From positions 1 through 64,000 of the forward strand of contig DDKG01000075.1 in the NCBI GenBank assembly GCA_002339265.1: a DNA stretch of 64,000 bases. Reading direction: 5' to 3'. The stretch comes from Massilia sp. UBA2604. GTDB lineage: Bacteria; Pseudomonadota; Gammaproteobacteria; Burkholderiales; Burkholderiaceae_D. Below the pieces are notes generated by a model. The model ran no database searches and was not told the origin of the DNA. It worked only from the letters and a program-made list of their open reading frames with translations. The translations under genes were made by a program, and so were the position numbers. Numbering within the stretch: the stretch's first letter is position 1; each line of letters begins with the position of its first letter. This document shows, piece by piece, positions 9,142 through 18,467 of this stretch.

Positions 9142-9675
9142 ATGCCGACACGGGAAGACATTGCTTTATTAGCGTCGTACAACGCTGACATGAATTCCAG
9201 GGTATATACCGCTGCGGCGACCTTGCCCGCGGACGCGCTGACCGTCGACCGTGGCGCGTTCTTCGGTTCGATTCTCGGCACCCTGAATCACATCGTCGCC
9301 GGCGACACCATTTGGCTACAGCGGTTCCAGAACCATCCAACCGGCTTTCGTGCGCTGGCGCCAATGAAGGAGATCGCACCGCCTACCGGACTGACACATA
9401 TCTACAGCGACGACCTCGGCGTGCTGCGCGAACACCGCGAGCGGCTTGATGTGATTATCGAGGCGCTGGCAGCGGAATGTTCGGATCGGGACTTGGCGCA
9501 GCCGTTCAGTTACAAGAATTCGCGTGGCGCATTCTGCAAGAAATTCGGCAGCCTGCTGCTGCATTTCTTTAACCATCAAACGCATCACCGCGGCCAGGCG
9601 AGCACCTTGCTGTCGCAGGCGAATGTGGACATCGGCGTCACCGATCTGGTGGTATGGGTCCCCGATGAGTGCTGA
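9142..9675 (+). CDS. DinB family protein
   Basis: The 177-residue protein fits the DinB/YfiT four-helix-bundle metalloprotein family. It has LNHIVAGDTIWLQRF (about 50-64) with the first metal histidine and a C-terminal HFFNHQTHHRGQ (about 142-153) with the other two. Members bind a divalent metal, and some act as thiol-dependent transferases. DNA-damage induction is known only for the Bacillus founder, so the role here is open. It converges with the REC-PAS-GGDEF gene with no gap. Confidence 0.88.
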   Translation: MPTREDIALLASYNADMNSRVYTAAATLPADALTVDRGAFFGSILGTLNHIVAGDTIWLQRFQNHPTGFRALAPMKEIAPPTGLTHIYSDDLGVLREHRERLDVIIEALAAECSDRDLAQPFSYKNSRGAFCKKFGSLLLHFFNHQTHHRGQASTLLSQANVDIGVTDLVVWVPDEC

Positions 9676-11112
9676 TCAGGGGCCATCGCCCTGCTCCATC
9701 GCAGCATCATAAAACGCCTGGCCGTTCTTGCCGTGCTCCTTGATGGTGTACATGGCGACGTCCGCTCGGCGCATCAGCTCATCGATCGTTTCGCCATCAT
9801 GGGGAAACACCGCGATCCCGATCGATGCGGAGATCGTCACCGCTTTACCGCCCAGGTCGAACGGCAGGTTCAGGCATTCCAGGAACTTGTCGGCGACCAC
9901 GCATGCGTCGTCACGGGTATGCAGATCGGGCAGCACCACGGTGAATTCGTCGCCGCCCTGGCGCGCCAGCGTATCGCCCTTGCGCAGGCAGCCTTTCAGG
10001 CGCGCCGTCACTTGCAGCAGCAACTCATCGCCCTTGTCGTGACCGAGCGTGTCGTTGACCTGTTTGAATCGATCGAGATCGATGAACATCGTGGCCAGCT
10101 CGGTCCGGTTGCGCCGGGATTGCAGGATCGCTTGTCCTAGCCGGTCCTTGAATAAAAGGCGGTTTGGCAGATTGGTCAGCACGTCATGGTAAGCCTGATG
10201 TAGGATGATGGCTTCCGCCTGCTTGCGCGCCGTGATATCGCGTGCGATGCCGTAGGTGCCGATATATTTCGATCTACCCGGCTCCATATGCTCCAGATGC
10301 ATGCCGACCGCATTCAGCGATACGGTGATCGATGCGTCATCCAGCGTATCCATCTCGGTCGCATTCGACCGGCGCGTCATCCGCAGCTCGACATCCCGCG
10401 AGGCCCGATCGCCGGAGCGCCTTTCGTTGAAGGCATAGCGCGCCCGGGCGAAATCCTCCTCGTGCACGAGTATCGAATAATGCTTGCCGATCAGTTCGCG
10501 GCGATCGTAGCCCAGCATTTGACAGGCCCGGTCGTTCACGAAGGTGAATCGTCCGTCCGGCTCGACCATATAGATCAGATCCGGTGACGTATCGACCATG
10601 TACCGGTAGGTGCGTTCCGACAGCTCAAGCCGATAGGCGACGTCGCGGTTGGTTTGCCTGAGCCGGCGCTGGGTCAGGACGTTATCGATGGTCTTGAGCA
10701 AATCCTGCTGGCTGAAGGGCTTGCGCAGGAAGTCGTGCGCGCCGCGCCGCATTGCGCCGATTGCGGCGTCGATCTGCACATTTCCGCTGATCACGATGAC
10801 GTCGGTTTCGATGCAGTGATGGTTGATGAAGTCCATGACGTGCTGGCCGTCCATGTCTTCCAGGCTGAGATCGAGCAGGACCAGGTCGTAGCGGGTGTCG
10901 GACAGGCACGACAAAGCTTCAGCGCCGGAGCTGGCGGTGTCGATGTCAAAATGGCGGTGGCTGAGCAGTTCTTGCAGCGACGCGAGCATGCGGGGCTCGT
11001 CGTCTACAAGCAATAGCTTGGTCGACTGGTTGGCGGCGGCGAACGGGAGGTGGGGCGCGACAAATGAATTTTCACCGATCGTAGGTCGCGATTTTCTCGG
11101 GAAAGGATTCAT
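9676..11112 (-). CDS. Response regulator with PAS and GGDEF domains (diguanylate cyclase)
   Basis: The 478-residue protein joins three modules. A receiver domain (about 30-150) carries LLVDDEPRM and YDLVLLDLSLEDMDG with the phosphoacceptor aspartate. A PAS domain (about 165-300) includes LIYMVEPDGRFTFVND. A GGDEF domain (about 320-470) has the intact active site RQGGDEF, with an RKGD inhibitory I-site five residues upstream. It should make cyclic di-GMP in response to phosphorylation by an unlinked kinase and to a PAS ligand. No EAL domain follows. No partner histidine kinase lies next to it. Confidence 0.93.
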   Translation of the reverse strand: MNPFPRKSRPTIGENSFVAPHLPFAAANQSTKLLLVDDEPRMLASLQELLSHRHFDIDTASSGAEALSCLSDTRYDLVLLDLSLEDMDGQHVMDFINHHCIETDVIVISGNVQIDAAIGAMRRGAHDFLRKPFSQQDLLKTIDNVLTQRRLRQTNRDVAYRLELSERTYRYMVDTSPDLIYMVEPDGRFTFVNDRACQMLGYDRRELIGKHYSILVHEEDFARARYAFNERRSGDRASRDVELRMTRRSNATEMDTLDDASITVSLNAVGMHLEHMEPGRSKYIGTYGIARDITARKQAEAIILHQAYHDVLTNLPNRLLFKDRLGQAILQSRRNRTELATMFIDLDRFKQVNDTLGHDKGDELLLQVTARLKGCLRKGDTLARQGGDEFTVVLPDLHTRDDACVVADKFLECLNLPFDLGGKAVTISASIGIAVFPHDGETIDELMRRADVAMYTIKEHGKNGQAFYDAAMEQGDGP

Positions 11113-11294
11113 GGCCGTATGGGATTGAGAGGCTCACAGGTTTCAGTAGAGCATCGCCAATATGAGATTTGTTTAGACAGATGGGCTTATGCTTCTACAT
11201 TAACACGCTCAGTAAATTTCAAATACAAATTGACAACTCTCAAAGTCAGTCGGTAACAATTCCCCTAGAGCAATGGCTTCTCTTTTGCTGCGAC

Positions 11295-11329
11295 GAAAAA
11301 AAGGCCACCCCAAGGGTGGCCGATTTTTT
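11295..11329 (-). terminator. Rho-independent terminator after tRNA-Ser
   Basis: A GGCCACC/GGTGGCC stem with a short loop is followed on the minus strand by a run of T. A shorter T-run on the other side means it may also work on the plus strand. It lies immediately downstream of the tRNA-Ser 3' end. Confidence 0.85.
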
Positions 11330-11335
11330 GTATGC

Positions 11336-11426
11336 TGGCGGAGAGAGGGGGATTCGAACCCCCGATAGGCTATGAACCTATACACGCTTTCCAGGCGTGC
11401 GACTTAAACCACTCATCCATCTCTCC
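11336..11426 (-). tRNA. tRNA-Ser (anticodon GGA)
   Basis: On the minus strand the sequence folds as a class II tRNA: acceptor GGAGAGA with TCTCTCC, anticodon loop CTGGAAA giving GGA (serine UCC/UCU codons), a long variable arm (TATAGGTTCATAGCCTA) and T-loop GTTCGAATC. The 3' CCA is encoded. The length is 91 bases. A terminator follows directly. Confidence 0.95.
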
Positions 11427-11600
11427 TGATGGGTCGACGTGGGATCTCCACGAAGCCGCCTATTATAGCAAGTATTCCCAGCAGTACAAGGCCGACAACG
11501 GTGTTCAACATGCGGATGGCGAACCGGAGTGACGTTGGACGCGACGACGTATGCGGTCATCAGGAAGCGCCATGGTCCCCGCAAGCCCAACCCGTCACCC

Positions 11601-11636
11601 AAAAAAATGCCCGCCCCCTCTCCCGAGTAGGCGGGC
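11601..11636 (-). terminator. Rho-independent terminator of acs
   Basis: A perfect GCCCGCC/GGCGGGC stem is followed on the minus strand by seven T residues. It lies about 55 bases after the stop codon of the acetyl-CoA synthetase gene. Confidence 0.85.
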
Positions 11637-11691
11637 AAGCCTTGCGTCATCCTTGTGGGCCGCCGCAGGCAGGTTGCTCAGGCATTGTAGC

Positions 11692-13692
11692 TCAAGCCGA
11701 TTCCTTCAACTGCTCAAGGATGGCCGGATTTTCCAGCGTCGAGACGTCTTGCGTGATGTTCTCGCCCTTGGCCAGCACGCGCAGCAGGCGGCGCATGATC
11801 TTGCCGGAGCGGGTCTTCGGCAGGTTGTCGCCAAAGCGGATCTCTTTCGGCTTGGCGATCGGACCGATTTCCTTGCCCACCCAGGCGCGCAGCTCGTTGG
11901 CCAGCTTCTTGGCTTCCTCGCCGGTCGGACGCGCCTGCTTGAGCACGACGAAGGCGCAGATCGACTCACCGGTGGTCTCGTCCGGACGCCCCACCACCGC
12001 CGCTTCGGCCACGATCGGATTGGCCACCAGCGCCGATTCGATCTCCATCGTGCCCATGCGGTGGCCCGAGACGTTCAGCACGTCGTCGATGCGGCCGGTA
12101 ATGGTGAAGTTGGCGGTGTCCTTGTTGCGGATCGCGCCGTCGCCGGCCAGGTAGTATTTGCCGCCAAGCTCATCCGGGAAGTAGCTGGTGCGGAAGCGGT
12201 CCGGGTTGTTCCAGATCGTGCGGATCATCGACGGCCATGGACGCTTGACGACCAGGATGCCGCCCTGCCCGTTCGGCACGTCGGCGCCGGCTTCGTCCAC
12301 GATCGCGGCCATGATGCCCGGCAGCGGCAGCGTGCACGAGCCCGGCACCATCGGCGTCGCGCCCGGCAGCGGGGTGATCATGTGGCCGCCGGTCTCGGTC
12401 TGCCAAAAAGTGTCGACGATCGGGCAGCGCTCCTGGCCTACATTGCGGTAGTACCACATCCAGGCTTCCGGATTGATCGGCTCGCCGACCGAGCCGAGCA
12501 GGCGCAGGCTGGACAGGTCGTAGTTCTTCGGATGCACCTTCTCGTCCAGGTCCGAGGCCTTGATCAGCGAACGGATCGCGGTCGGCGCCGTGTAGAAGAT
12601 GCTGACCTTGTGCTTCTCGACGGTCTGCCAGAAGCGGCCCGCGTTCGGGAAGGTCGGCACGCCCTCAAAGACCACTTGCGTGCCGCCGACGGCCAGCGGG
12701 CCGTAGGCGATATAGGTGTGGCCGGTGATCCAGCCGATGTCGGCGGTGCACCAGTAGACGTCTTCGGGCTTCAGGTCGAAGGTCCACTTCATCGTCAGCG
12801 CGGCCCACAGCAGGTAGCCGCCGGTCGAGTGCTGCACGCCTTTCGGGGTGCCGGTCGAGCCGGACGTGTAGAGGATGAACAGTGGGTGTTCCGCATCGAC
12901 CCATTCAGGCGCGCACTCGGCCGACTGGTCTTGCACCAGCTCGTGCAGCCACAGGTCGCGGCCTTCCTTGAAATTGATGTTGCCGCCGGTGCGCTTGTAG
13001 ACGATGACGTCCTTGACGGTGTCGCAGCCGCCCAGGCCCAGGGCCTCGTCGACGATCGCCTTCAGCGGCAGCGCCTTGCCGCCGCGCTGCTGTTCGTCGG
13101 CCGTAATGACGGCCACCGCGCCGGCGTCGATGATGCGCTCTTGCAGCGACTTGGCGGAGAATCCGCCGAACACCACCGAGTGGGTGGCGCCGATGCGGGC
13201 GCAGGCCTGCATCGCGGTCACGCCTTCGATCGACATCGACATGTAAATGACGACGCGGTCGCCCTTCTTGATGCCGCGCGACTTCAGGGCGTTGGCGAAT
13301 TTGCAGACGCGCTCGTGCAGCTCGCGGTAAGTCACTTTCGTGACCGTGCCGTCGTCCGCCTCGAAGATGATCGCGGTCTTGTCGGCGTTGCCGTTTTCAA
13401 GGTTGCGGTCGAGGCAGTTGTACGAGGCATTCAGCTGGCCGTCGGCGAACCATTTGTAGAACGGCGCATTCGATTCGTCGAGGGTCGAGGTGAACGGCTT
13501 GTGCCAGTCGAGGTTCTCGCGCGCCAGGCGCGCCCAGAAACCTTCGTAGTCGCTTTCGGCTTCGGCACACAGTTTTTCGTAGGCGGCCATGCCGTTGATG
13601 GCGGCCTTGTCGGCAAACTCCTTCGGCGGCTGGAACACGCGGTGCTCCTGCAGGCCCTGGGTTTGCTCTTGGGTGGTCTCGTTCTCGGCCAT
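11692..13692 (-). CDS. acs: Acetyl-CoA synthetase (AMP-forming)
   Basis: The start at 13692 ([10 protein letters not shown]) is chosen because GGAG lies seven bases upstream; ATGs slightly further out lack a ribosome site. The 666-residue product has the length and motifs of Acs. The adenylation motif [11 protein letters not shown] is near residue 260, the acyl/AMP motif [11 protein letters not shown] is near 410, and the C-terminal [11 protein letters not shown] carries the lysine that is reversibly acetylated. It activates acetate to acetyl-CoA through acetyl-AMP in the cytoplasm. It is monocistronic with its own terminator. Confidence 0.97.
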   Translation of the reverse strand: MAENETTQEQTQGLQEHRVFQPPKEFADKAAINGMAAYEKLCAEAESDYEGFWARLARENLDWHKPFTSTLDESNAPFYKWFADGQLNASYNCLDRNLENGNADKTAIIFEADDGTVTKVTYRELHERVCKFANALKSRGIKKGDRVVIYMSMSIEGVTAMQACARIGATHSVVFGGFSAKSLQERIIDAGAVAVITADEQQRGGKALPLKAIVDEALGLGGCDTVKDVIVYKRTGGNINFKEGRDLWLHELVQDQSAECAPEWVDAEHPLFILYTSGSTGTPKGVQHSTGGYLLWAALTMKWTFDLKPEDVYWCTADIGWITGHTYIAYGPLAVGGTQVVFEGVPTFPNAGRFWQTVEKHKVSIFYTAPTAIRSLIKASDLDEKVHPKNYDLSSLRLLGSVGEPINPEAWMWYYRNVGQERCPIVDTFWQTETGGHMITPLPGATPMVPGSCTLPLPGIMAAIVDEAGADVPNGQGGILVVKRPWPSMIRTIWNNPDRFRTSYFPDELGGKYYLAGDGAIRNKDTANFTITGRIDDVLNVSGHRMGTMEIESALVANPIVAEAAVVGRPDETTGESICAFVVLKQARPTGEEAKKLANELRAWVGKEIGPIAKPKEIRFGDNLPKTRSGKIMRRLLRVLAKGENITQDVSTLENPAILEQLKESA

Positions 13693-13949
13693 ACTAGTCT
13701 CCATATTAATGTAGTAGGTTATGCCAGATACCATAGGGGGGCTCGCTTACTGAGCCCTTACAATGGAAACCCCTCCGCCGGGTCGGTATTGACGGCGCCC
13801 GCCCGTTCTTGTTCGCCTTTATTCTAACGCCAGCCGTTGCAAAGCGTGCAAGTGGGGCAGCAAGCCAGCGCGCGCCGCACCTCATTGACAGGCTCCGGTG
13901 TAAAATGCCGAGCTGAATTTTTTTCGCATCCCCCTGGAGTTCCATCCCG

Positions 13950-14552
13950 ATGTCCGCCCTAGAACCAAGCAAGCAAGTCCGCAAGCTGTCCCCGCTGAGC
14001 AATCTGATTTTCGCCAGCCGCTGGCTGCAGCTGCCGCTGTACCTCGGCCTGATCCTGGCGCAGTGCGTCTACGTATTCCACTTCTGGGTCGAACTGGTCG
14101 ACCTGATCGGCGCCGCCATGGGCAACGTCGATTCGCTGAACCACATCATCGACGCCGTCGGCCTGTCCGGCAACCGTCCGCAGCGCCTGACCGAAACCGT
14201 CATCATGCTGGTCGTCCTTGGCCTGATCGACGTGGTCATGATCTCGAACCTGTTGATCATGGTGATCGTCGGCGGCTACGAAACCTTTGTCTCGCGCATG
14301 CACCTGGATGGCCACCCGGACCAGCCGGAGTGGCTGTCGCACGTGAATGCGTCGGTCCTGAAGACCAAGCTGGCGATGGCGATCATCGGCATCTCGTCGA
14401 TCCACCTGCTCAAGACCTTCATCAACGCCGCCAACTACGACGAGAAGACGCTGATGTGGCAGACCCTGATCCACATCGCCTTCCTGGTGTCGGCGCTGGC
14501 GATCTCGTGGACCGACCGCATCACCACCATGACGCATAAAGAGAAGCACTGA
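13950..14552 (+). CDS. UPF0114 (YqhA-like) membrane protein
   Basis: The 200-residue protein has four hydrophobic segments. It carries the family signatures [20 protein letters not shown] at the N-terminus, [19 protein letters not shown] in the middle and [15 protein letters not shown] later, which match the YqhA/UPF0114 group (TIGR00645). The function of the family is not established. A CTGGAG ribosome site precedes the ATG. The fumarase gene follows 63 bases downstream on the same strand. Confidence 0.9.
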   Translation: MSALEPSKQVRKLSPLSNLIFASRWLQLPLYLGLILAQCVYVFHFWVELVDLIGAAMGNVDSLNHIIDAVGLSGNRPQRLTETVIMLVVLGLIDVVMISNLLIMVIVGGYETFVSRMHLDGHPDQPEWLSHVNASVLKTKLAMAIIGISSIHLLKTFINAANYDEKTLMWQTLIHIAFLVSALAISWTDRITTMTHKEKH

Positions 14553-14615
14553 AGCACCAGCAGTACACACAACGATAACGATACTCCGACACTCCATCAC
14601 GAGAGATTTCCCACC

Positions 14616-16151
14616 ATGGCAACCGTCATTACCCAGGAAGACCTGATCGAATCCGTCGCGGCCGCGCTGCAGTACATCAGCTACTACCATCCGGCCGACT
14701 ATATCCAGCACCTGGCACGCGCCTACGAGACCGAGCAAAGCCCGGCCGCGAAGGATGCGATCGCCCAGATCCTGACCAACTCGCGCATGTGCGCCGAAGG
14801 CAAGCGTCCGATCTGCCAGGACACCGGCATCGTCAACGTGTTCCTGAAGGTGGGCATGGGCGTGCGCTTCGAAGGCTTCACCGGCACCGTCACCGACGCG
14901 GTCAACGAAGGCGTGCGCCGCGCGTACAACTTCGCCGACAACAAGCTGCGCGCCTCGATCGTGGCCGATCCGCACTTCGAGCGCAAGAACACCAAGGACA
15001 ACACCCCGGCCGTGGTCCATATGGAGCTGGTCGAGGGCGACACCGTCGACGTCAAGCTCGCTGCCAAGGGCGGCGGCTCGGAAAACAAGACCAAGTTCGT
15101 CATGCTCAACCCGTCCGACTCGCTGGTCGACTGGGTACTGAAAACCGTGCCGCTGATGGGTGCCGGCTGGTGCCCGCCGGGCATGCTCGGCATCGGCATC
15201 GGCGGCACCGCAGAAAAGGCGATGCTGATGGCGAAAGAATCGCTGATGGAAGACATCGACATGTACGAGCTGCGCCAGCGCGGCCCGAACAACAAGCTCG
15301 AAGAGCTGCGCATCGAGCTGTGCGACAAGATCAACGCGCTGGGCATCGGCGCCCAGGGCCTGGGCGGCCTGACCACCGTGCTGGACGTGAAGATCAATAT
15401 GTACCCGACCCACGCGGCCTCGAAGCCGGTGGCGATGATCCCGAACTGCGCCGCCACCCGCCACGCGCACTTCGTGCTGGACGGCTCGGGCCCGGCCTAT
15501 ATCGAACCGCCGGCGCTGTCGACCTGGCCTGACGTGAACTGGACCCCGGACACCGAGAAATCGAAGCGCGTCGACCTGAATACCCTCACTAAAGAGGAAG
15601 TCGCATCCTGGAAGCCGGGCCAGACCCTGCTCCTGAACGGCAAGATGCTGACCGGCCGCGACGCCGCACACAAGCGCATCCAGGACATGCTGGCCAAGGG
15701 CGAATCGCTGCCGGTGGACTTCACCAACCGCGTGATCTACTACGTCGGCCCGGTCGATCCGGTCGGCAGCGAAGTGGTCGGCCCGGCCGGCCCGACGACC
15801 GCCACCCGCATGGACAAGTTCACCGACATGATGCTGGAAAAGACCGGCCTGATCTCGATGATCGGCAAGGCCGAGCGCGGCCCGGCGGCGATCGAGTCGA
15901 TCCAGAAGCACAAGTCGGCCTACCTGATGGCGGTCGGCGGCTCGGCCTACCTGGTGTCGAAGGCGATCAAGTCGGCCAAGGTGGTCGGTTTCGAGGACCT
16001 GGGCATGGAAGCGATCTACGAGTTCGACGTCACCGACATGCCGGTCACCGTCGCCGTCGATTCGACCGGCACCTCGGTCCACAACACCGGCCCGAAAGAA
16101 TGGTCGGCCAAGATCGAATCGCTGAAAGGCGTGCCGGTCACCGTCGCCTGA
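14616..16151 (+). CDS. Fumarate hydratase, class I (iron-sulfur)
   Basis: The 511-residue enzyme belongs to the oxygen-sensitive class I fumarases, which interconvert fumarate and malate in the TCA cycle. The three cysteines that hold the [4Fe-4S] cluster are visible in PICQDTG (about 66-72), GAGWCPPG (about 184-191) and IPNCAATRH (about 272-280). The alpha and beta regions are fused as in FumA/FumB. The C-terminal part carries GPTTATRMDKF and the AMGGSAYL-like segment AVGGSAYL. A ribosome site (GAGAG) lies ahead of the ATG. MurI starts 13 bases after it. Confidence 0.96.
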   Translation: MATVITQEDLIESVAAALQYISYYHPADYIQHLARAYETEQSPAAKDAIAQILTNSRMCAEGKRPICQDTGIVNVFLKVGMGVRFEGFTGTVTDAVNEGVRRAYNFADNKLRASIVADPHFERKNTKDNTPAVVHMELVEGDTVDVKLAAKGGGSENKTKFVMLNPSDSLVDWVLKTVPLMGAGWCPPGMLGIGIGGTAEKAMLMAKESLMEDIDMYELRQRGPNNKLEELRIELCDKINALGIGAQGLGGLTTVLDVKINMYPTHAASKPVAMIPNCAATRHAHFVLDGSGPAYIEPPALSTWPDVNWTPDTEKSKRVDLNTLTKEEVASWKPGQTLLLNGKMLTGRDAAHKRIQDMLAKGESLPVDFTNRVIYYVGPVDPVGSEVVGPAGPTTATRMDKFTDMMLEKTGLISMIGKAERGPAAIESIQKHKSAYLMAVGGSAYLVSKAIKSAKVVGFEDLGMEAIYEFDVTDMPVTVAVDSTGTSVHNTGPKEWSAKIESLKGVPVTVA

Positions 16152-16164
16152 TCTCGACGTCATC

Positions 16165-17022
16165 ATGACCCTCCCCGACGCTCCAGTTGGCATCTTCGAC
16201 TCGGGCGTCGGCGGCCTGTCGGTGCTGCGCCACATCCAGGCGCATCTGCCGCACGAACACCTGCTTTATCTCGCCGATACCGGCTTCGCCCCCTACGGCG
16301 ACAAACCCGAAGCCATCGTGGTCGAACGCGTGCTGGCGATCGGCGATTTTATGCTCGCCCAAGGCGCGAAAGCGCTGGTCGTCGCCTGCAATACCGCCAC
16401 CGTGGCCGCCGTGCGCGAGCTGCGCGAACGCCACCCCGGCATGCCCATCGTCGGCGTCGAGCCGGGCCTCAAGCCTGCCGCCGCCCTCACCCGCAGCGGC
16501 AAGGTAGGCGTGCTGGCCACCGAACGCACCCTGCGCGGCGCCAAGTTCCTGCAGCTGCGCGACCAGATCCATCTCGATTCAGGCGCCGAATTCCTGCTGC
16601 AGCCCTGCGTCGGCCTGGCCGACCAGATCGAGTTCGGCGAACTCGATTCGAGCGCCACCAGCGCAATGCTGGAACGCTTCATCATGCCGCTGCTGACGCA
16701 AGGCGCCGATACCCTGGTGCTGGGCTGCACCCACTATCCGCTGGTGCGCGCCTCGATCGAGCGCCTGTTGATGGATGCCGGCCGGGCGGACGTGGCCCTG
16801 GTCGACACCGGCGACGCCGTGGCACGCCAGCTCGCGCGCCTGCTGGCCGGCGCCGGCCTGCTGCGCGCGCAGGGCGCCATCCCCGCCAGCCTGACCGGCT
16901 ACACCAGCGCCAGCGCGACCGCCCTGACCGCGGCGTTTCGCAGCCTGCTGGGCATCGATCCGCCGGTCCATGAGGTGGCGCTGCCCCTGCCGGCGGGCTG
17001 GCCGCCGTCCCCCGCATCCTGA
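16165..17022 (+). CDS. murI: Glutamate racemase
   Basis: The 285-residue protein makes D-glutamate for peptidoglycan. It starts with GIFDSGVGGLSVLR (residues 9-22) and carries the two catalytic cysteines in VVACNTATV (about 72-80) and LGCTHYPLV (about 189-197). ADTGFAPYG is a conserved substrate-site segment. It probably shares a transcript with the fumarase gene upstream (13-base gap). The tRNA-His promoter lies just past its stop. Confidence 0.95.
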   Translation: MTLPDAPVGIFDSGVGGLSVLRHIQAHLPHEHLLYLADTGFAPYGDKPEAIVVERVLAIGDFMLAQGAKALVVACNTATVAAVRELRERHPGMPIVGVEPGLKPAAALTRSGKVGVLATERTLRGAKFLQLRDQIHLDSGAEFLLQPCVGLADQIEFGELDSSATSAMLERFIMPLLTQGADTLVLGCTHYPLVRASIERLLMDAGRADVALVDTGDAVARQLARLLAGAGLLRAQGAIPASLTGYTSASATALTAAFRSLLGIDPPVHEVALPLPAGWPPSPAS

Positions 17023-17036
17023 GTGCACATTTAAAT

Positions 17037-17065
17037 TTGCCAGTTCGGGATGAAGCCCTTATAAT
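17037..17065 (+). promoter_or_regulatory. Sigma-70 promoter of tRNA-His
   Basis: TTGCCA, a 17-base spacer and a perfect TATAAT box lie about 44 bases ahead of the tRNA-His 5' end. They are placed correctly to drive it. Confidence 0.8.
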
Positions 17066-17108
17066 CTCGTTCTGTCTCGGCAATGCAGAGATAGAAAAGA
17101 AAGTCAGT

Positions 17109-17185
17109 GGTGGCTGTAGCTCAGTTGGTAGAGTCCAGGATTGTGATTCCTGTCGTCGTGGGTTCGAGTCCCATCAGCCACCCCA
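17109..17185 (+). tRNA. tRNA-His (anticodon GTG)
   Basis: The acceptor stem GTGGCTG pairs with CAGCCAC. An extra 5' G at position -1 faces the C discriminator, the histidine tRNA identity mark. The anticodon loop TTGTGAT gives GTG, the T-arm is GTGGGTTCGAGTCCCAT, and the CCA is encoded. Its last 48 bases are the attL core of the prophage, so the phage sequence restores the tRNA 3' end. Confidence 0.97.
17138..17185 (+). repeat. attL core: 3' half of tRNA-His
   Basis: These 48 bases recur without a mismatch at 58641-58688. The identity breaks directly outside the repeat on both sides. This is what is expected for crossover within a tRNA gene by a tyrosine integrase, and that integrase lies at the other end of the element. 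Confidence 0.95.
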
Positions 17186-17201
17186 AGAATTCAGTAGTAA
17201 T

Positions 17202-17247
17202 AACAAAGGGTTACATGCTTCCTAGCTTGTAGCCCTTTGTTGTTTTT
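17202..17247 (+). terminator. Terminator after tRNA-His, carried by the prophage
   Basis: A long stem (AACAAAGGG with CCCTTTGTT, extended by further pairs) followed by GTTTTT lies 17 bases after the tRNA. It is inside the prophage. The host version of the tRNA terminator therefore appears displaced to 58701-58735. Confidence 0.8.
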
Positions 17248-17275
17248 GGAAGATAGATTCCAATTTTTGGAAGAT
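17243..17275 (+). repeat. Candidate integrase arm-type sites near attL
   Basis: A 12-base direct repeat, TTTTTGGAAGAT, occurs at 17243-17254 and 17264-17275, with starts 21 bases apart, close to two helical turns. The inner TTGGAAGAT recurs at 58528-58536 next to attR. Repeats close to both att cores are what integrase arm-binding sites look like. Function is inferred. Confidence 0.5.
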
Positions 17276-17416
17276 CTCTAAACACAGTGCATTGAGTTTG
17301 GGTTCACCACGGGGTATGCTGCGAGCAACTGATGAAAATGGCAACTAAACTGTGTTGCCCTGTGGATGCTGCGCTGAGGCGTGATCAGGACTGCTCTACC
17401 TCACTCAAGGAACATT

Positions 17417-18466
17417 ATGTTGACCGATGTCAAAATCTGGCTTTACGAACTCCCAAAATGTGGCTACTTCCCTTTCCGTGGAGACACTCCTCCGTTGTTC
17501 GGCGGCATCTCCCAAGCATTCGACGCCCTGACCGCGTGGGCTGCGGGCAAGCAACTTGGTCAGACCTCAACCTTTTCGGTGCCTGGCGATAACAATACCA
17601 TCGTCGGCGGCGCTTATTTCCTTGATATCGCAAAACATCCCAACGGCGATTTCCTTGTCGGTTTGTGGAACCGCCTCCCCGGGAACAAGAACAACATTTC
17701 TTCGGTAGGCGTCGGTGACGTCGTTGGGAGCGCATCGGCAGCCGAAACCAAAATTGACCTCAACAGGATCCCGGGCATCGCCACTTATTTCTGGGTCATG
17801 CCCTCGGAGGCCCGCATTGCTTGTTTGCGGTTAAAGCATGATAGCCAAGGTTTGGAGACATTCAGGCGGTACATGCTGGCCTTCCTCAAGTACTACAATC
17901 CTCAGAATGTAGTTCTGGGCCCACCAGGGCCGAATGGAGAAATCGTTGTTGACGGATATCGGCAGAACACGACCACAGTAACCCCTACCGCGGGCGCCTT
18001 CCCTAAATTTTCTGTAAAATCGATTGTGCTGCCGGGCGATGTATCGTACCTTCGAACGAACGCCGCAGCGATTGACAAAGTCCTGACAAAGACGACTCTT
18101 TCGTCTGAGTCACCTGGTGACTGGGAGCGTTGGCAAAAGGTTATTGATGTGTCGCGGTTCTTGCGTACTCCGCCACCGCTGCGGGAGGAATCATTGGTGC
18201 GGCTAGAGTTCCCAATGAGCTTTACACCCCAAGAGTTTGATGAAGCTGTTGCCAACTGGCAACAACGAGATGGCAGTACTGATGCTACTGCTGAAGACGA
18301 TCTTGGATTTCATCTCACCTCCGGTGAGATTAAATGGCTTAGCAGGACACATCCGAGAACAGGATATCAAATTGATGTCACTTGGGAAGATGCTGAACTT
18401 GTTGATGTCAAACATCTGCTCTCTCAACTACAGGCCTATCGAACTGCGGTACTTGCGCTAGGATAA
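17417..18466 (+). CDS. Unrecognised soluble protein, first gene of a cargo pair
   Basis: I do not recognise the family. The start at 17417 (MLTDVKIWLYELP) is preferred over an upstream GTG because AAGGA lies six bases before it. The 349-residue product has no signal peptide or membrane segment. It is mixed alpha/beta, with a middle section rich in aromatic residues (ATYFWVMPSEARIACLRL). The next gene starts one base after its stop and encodes a four-helix membrane protein, so the two are translationally coupled. Both lie at the prophage edge between the tRNA and a decayed att copy and are AT-rich. A soluble sensor plus membrane effector resembles the layout of RexA-RexB and Kiwa exclusion pairs; this is an analogy of layout, not detected homology. 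Confidence 0.75.
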   Translation: MLTDVKIWLYELPKCGYFPFRGDTPPLFGGISQAFDALTAWAAGKQLGQTSTFSVPGDNNTIVGGAYFLDIAKHPNGDFLVGLWNRLPGNKNNISSVGVGDVVGSASAAETKIDLNRIPGIATYFWVMPSEARIACLRLKHDSQGLETFRRYMLAFLKYYNPQNVVLGPPGPNGEIVVDGYRQNTTTVTPTAGAFPKFSVKSIVLPGDVSYLRTNAAAIDKVLTKTTLSSESPGDWERWQKVIDVSRFLRTPPPLREESLVRLEFPMSFTPQEFDEAVANWQQRDGSTDATAEDDLGFHLTSGEIKWLSRTHPRTGYQIDVTWEDAELVDVKHLLSQLQAYRTAVLALG

Positions 18467-18467
18467 T

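Noticed and set aside
8867..9379. Minus-strand frame covering the PEP-CTERM/DinB gap
   Set aside because: Half of it lies over the DinB-like gene, the composition is arginine-cysteine rich, and no ribosome site or domain is seen.
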